DNA of 32,405 nucleotides from Bacteroidota bacterium. GTDB lineage: Bacteria; Bacteroidota; Bacteroidia; Bacteroidales; GWE2-29-8. Made by a program: the position numbers and the translations under genes. Below are positions 29,418 through 32,405 of this stretch, piece after piece. The notes beneath the pieces were generated by a model. It saw nothing but the letters and a program-made list of their open reading frames with translations. It was not told where the DNA came from and made no database searches. Where the stretch lies: contig JAUZOY010000006.1 in NCBI GenBank assembly GCA_030706235.1, positions 1-32,405 on the forward strand, in the 5' to 3' direction. Position 1 is the first letter of the stretch, and every line of letters begins with the position of its first letter.

Positions 29418-30590
29418 ATGAGTTTGTTAAAAAAAGTATATTTTGATAACGCAGCAACTACCTGCGTAGATGAAAGAGTCAGGGAAGCAATGCTTCCTTT
29501 CTATACAGATATGTTCGGTAATGCTTCCAGTATACATAGTTATGGTACAGGGGTTAAAGTAATGCTGGATAAATTCAGGTTAGGATTATCTGAAAAAATA
29601 AATGCACGGAGTGATGAAATAATATTTACATCCGGAGGAACTGAATCAAATAATCTTGCACTAAAAGGAGTAGCATTTTCCAACATGAATAAAGGTAACC
29701 ATATAATAATATCTGCCATAGAACATGACAGTATACTCAATACATGTAAATGGCTCGAGACACAGGGATTTTACGTTTCCTATCTTCCGGTTTTTGAATC
29801 GGGAATTGTAGATATTGAAGAGTTGCAGAAATTAATCACTCCGCAGACTATTCTGGTTTCAATAATGCATGTCAATAACGAGATAGGAACAATTCAGCCG
29901 ATATTGGAAATAGGTAAAATTTGTAAAAAACATGATGTTTATTTTCATACAGATGCCTGTCAGTCATTTGGGAAAGTACCTATCGATGTTATTTCACAGA
30001 ATATCTCACTGATGTCATTAAATGCACATAAAATTTACGGTCCTAAAGGAGTAGGAGGGTTATATATTAAAAGAGGAGTAAAGATTACACCTTTGCTGCA
30101 TGGAGGAGGACATGAATTTGGATTACGATCCACTACTGAGAATATTCCGGGAATAGCGGGTTTCTGCAAAGCTGCCGAAATCTGTATAAATGAATTTGAT
30201 GAAGAAACAAAAAGAATGTCAGCTCTCAGAAATAGACTTATAGATGAATTACAGAAGAATTTCGAAGGAATATATTTTAACGGAACTTTTGAAAACCGTC
30301 TGCCGAATAACTTAAATTTTGCCATCAGCGGACTTGAAGGAGAAACAATACGCCTGTTGCTTATGCTGGATGAATCAGGTATAGCAGTGTCGGCCGGGTC
30401 TGCCTGTTCAAATAATGATTCTTCAAAAAGTTCATCTCATGTACTTCAGGCAATAGGCAGAAATCAGTTTGAATCAAGAGGAGCTATCAGAGTAAGCCCG
30501 GGAAGATTCACATCGGAAGACGATATAGATTATTTTCTTGAAATATTTACAGATGCAATTAAAAAGTTAAATCCTATTTTTTCAAATTAA
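29418..30590 (+). CDS. Cysteine desulfurase (NifS/IscS family)
   Basis: VYFDNAATTCVDERV, FTSGGTESNNLALKGV, HTDACQSFGKVPIDV, SLNAHKIYGPKGVGGLYI, AVSAGSACSNN. Confidence 0.95.
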   Translation: MSLLKKVYFDNAATTCVDERVREAMLPFYTDMFGNASSIHSYGTGVKVMLDKFRLGLSEKINARSDEIIFTSGGTESNNLALKGVAFSNMNKGNHIIISAIEHDSILNTCKWLETQGFYVSYLPVFESGIVDIEELQKLITPQTILVSIMHVNNEIGTIQPILEIGKICKKHDVYFHTDACQSFGKVPIDVISQNISLMSLNAHKIYGPKGVGGLYIKRGVKITPLLHGGGHEFGLRSTTENIPGIAGFCKAAEICINEFDEETKRMSALRNRLIDELQKNFEGIYFNGTFENRLPNNLNFAISGLEGETIRLLLMLDESGIAVSAGSACSNNDSSKSSSHVLQAIGRNQFESRGAIRVSPGRFTSEDDIDYFLEIFTDAIKKLNPIFSN

Positions 30591-30599
30591 TTATTAAAA

Positions 30600-31295
30600 A
30601 TGGAAACAAATACAGTTACTACAAAAAAAACAATCGAAATATTGCCGAACCTGAATTGCGGAGCCTGCGGTTATAAAACATGTGTTGACTTTGCAATAAA
30701 GATTGATAATGATGAAGATGAAATAAAGAAATGTATTCATATAGCTGAAAAGCCGGTAAGAAAACAAGAAGCTGCCGGTTGTATTGCTTGTCATACTGGT
30801 GAAATTGGACTTGGTGAAAAACTTAGTTGGAAGGATAATCTAAAACGAGATTTTGATTTTATACTTGACTGTTTTCCTGACGAACCCGGACCGAAAGAAA
30901 CCATTCTGCCATACAATCCCACATTGGTAAAAGAACTTGGGGTAAAAAAAGGAGATATCATGATTGGCCGGCCTATGGGAATGTCATGCGGATGTCCTAT
31001 AACACATTGTGGAATAGTATCAGCTGTTGATGCAGTAAACGGTGTTATAAACTGGAATGTTACCGGACCACTGCGTCCGCGTAATGAAGGTTTTGTGGAT
31101 ATAGGATATTATGTATCTCAGGCTTATGAGGGATTAATAAAAGAATCCAGAAAAGAAATCAGAATTGGTGAAAGATACTGGTTTTTGCCACGAAGATGCA
31201 TGCTTCAATGGCGTCACAGCGGACTGGTAAATGCTGTTACAAAACTTAAAGACGGAAGTTACAGAGTTAGAGTTGAAGGACTTTATATTGGATAA
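30600..31295 (+). CDS. Fe-S cluster binding protein with PF04060-like 4Fe-4S domain
   Basis: LNCGACGYKTCVDFAIKI...KKC N-terminal motif, further Cys (GCIACHTGE, MSCGCPITHCG). Confidence 0.75.
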   Translation: METNTVTTKKTIEILPNLNCGACGYKTCVDFAIKIDNDEDEIKKCIHIAEKPVRKQEAAGCIACHTGEIGLGEKLSWKDNLKRDFDFILDCFPDEPGPKETILPYNPTLVKELGVKKGDIMIGRPMGMSCGCPITHCGIVSAVDAVNGVINWNVTGPLRPRNEGFVDIGYYVSQAYEGLIKESRKEIRIGERYWFLPRRCMLQWRHSGLVNAVTKLKDGSYRVRVEGLYIG

Positions 31296-31297
31296 AG

Positions 31298-31366
31298 GAT
31301 GAAGTTTACTCTTCTGAAATAAGAAGCTACGATAAGAGCAGGGTTGTGATGATTATTATATACTAA
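31298..31366 (+). pseudogene. Vsr endonuclease-like N-terminal fragment (copy 1)
   Basis: DEVYSSEIRSYDKSRVVMIIIY*; parallels copy 2 and the Vsr N-terminus (DV...E.RS..MS.I). Confidence 0.35.
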
Positions 31367-31380
31367 CATATTAATACTAG

Positions 31381-31400
31381 CCCATAACTTCAGTTATGGG
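31381..31400. repeat. Hairpin CCCATAACT-TC-AGTTATGGG
   Basis: Perfect 9-bp arms. Confidence 0.75.
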
Positions 31401-31817
31401 TTATGGGTTGGGAGCTGAAGTAAATGCTTTTCAGATATTAATAAAATAGTAATGTTTCATATAAAATCATTCCAATAAGAACCTTATTTTCAGTTAATAA
31501 GCTTAGTAAAAATAAATCCATCACCCATTTTTTTACCTTATTTTAAGTTATCGACCTTATTAAAATCTTAAGAAAAGCAATAGCAGCATTAAGTGTTCAA
31601 GAGAAGTACTTCCCAGGTATTAAAAAACATGTGAGGCTTTGCACTGGTAGTAATCTGCGCTGATCAGTCAGATCCGCGTCATCTGTATTCTATCAATTTT
31701 CAATGAATATTTACAAATCATTAAAAAACATTTAAATATTCTGACCATATTTAAAAAATATTATTTATGTTTGTAGATTAATTTTAGATTCAGAACGAAA
31801 TTTTATATCTGAATAAC

Positions 31818-31880
31818 ATGGTAGATGTCCACTTTCCGGAAACTAGAAGCCATAATATGAGCAGGATAAAGTCGAAGTAA
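31818..31880 (+). pseudogene. Vsr endonuclease-like N-terminal fragment (copy 2)
   Basis: ATG-initiated MVDVHFPETRSHNMSRIKSK* stops after 20 codons; resembles the Vsr N-terminus. Confidence 0.5.
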
Positions 31881-31895
31881 TTTTTTTTATTTATC

Positions 31896-32405
31896 ATGAC
31901 TAATAACAGAAAAATTAATGTTCGGGGAACAGAAATCTTTATTTATGAAAATCATAAAGAAGATTTCATTAGCCTGACAGATATTGCACGCTACAAAGAT
32001 CCTGAAAGAAGTGATTATATACTACAAAACTGGATGAGAACCAAAAATACAATTGAGTTTATTGGCTTATGGGAACAATTTAATAATCCCAATTTTAATT
32101 CCATCGAATTCGATGGAATTAAAAATATTGCAGGCTCGAATAGTTTTTCTCTTACACCTAAAAGATGGATCGAAACAACAAATGCAATAGGAATAGTTTC
32201 CAAAACAGGTAGATACGGAGGTACTTATGCACATAAAGATATTGCATTTGAATTTGCTTCATGGTTAAGTGCGGAATTTAAATTTTATCTGATCAAGGAA
32301 TTCCAACGTCTGAAAGAGGAAGAAAACGACCGGTTAAAACTAGAATGGAGTTTTCAGCGTACACTGGCAAAAGTTAATTATCATATACATACTGATGCAA
32401 TAAGA
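31896..32405 (+). CDS. KilA-N domain-containing protein, truncated by window end
   Basis: MTNNRKINVRGTEIFIYENHKEDFISLTDIARYKDPERSDYILQNWMRTKNTIEFIGLWEQ...SLTPKRWIETTNAIGIVSKTGRYGGTYAHKDIAFEFASWLSAEFKFYLIKEFQRLKEEE; open to position 32405. Confidence 0.9.
   Translation, partial: MTNNRKINVRGTEIFIYENHKEDFISLTDIARYKDPERSDYILQNWMRTKNTIEFIGLWEQFNNPNFNSIEFDGIKNIAGSNSFSLTPKRWIETTNAIGIVSKTGRYGGTYAHKDIAFEFASWLSAEFKFYLIKEFQRLKEEENDRLKLEWSFQRTLAKVNYHIHTDAIR
32093..32124. repeat. 32-bp perfect palindrome inside the KilA-N coding sequence
   Basis: TTTTAATTCCATCGAA|TTCGATGGAATTAAAA, perfect 16-bp arms, no spacer. Confidence 0.95.

Overview
This is an AT-rich Bacteroidota (Bacteroidales-like) chromosomal segment. 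It is mostly housekeeping and envelope genes: a GT39-type glycosyltransferase, porZ (T9SS), recO, the primary sigma factor rpoD, ppiD-like and surA-like PPIases, a moxR ATPase, a sigma-54 activator, lptE, a repeat-containing TPR-like protein, secG, terC, sppA, gtrA, a partial complex I cluster nuoEFGH, a Crp/Fnr regulator divergent from a cysteine desulfurase plus an Fe-S protein, and a KilA-N protein running off the right end (from 31896, not in the ORF track). The ends look like accessory DNA. The left ~1.5 kb holds a YD/RHS-like remnant, an orphan T9SS sorting-domain tail and an outer-membrane-type gene broken at a homopolymer. The right ~1 kb holds two N-terminal fragments resembling Vsr endonuclease and a KilA-N gene with a 32-bp perfect palindrome inside its coding sequence. 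Several intergenic gaps carry short hairpin or ~11-bp phased repeats. I found no CRISPR array, rRNA, tRNA or complete transposon. I cannot point to a clear new defence or mobile system. The best leads are the KilA-N palindrome, the vsr-like fragments, the Fnr/NifS/Fe-S divergent locus, the split nuo cluster and the intergenic repeats. All family calls come from reading the translations, with no database search.
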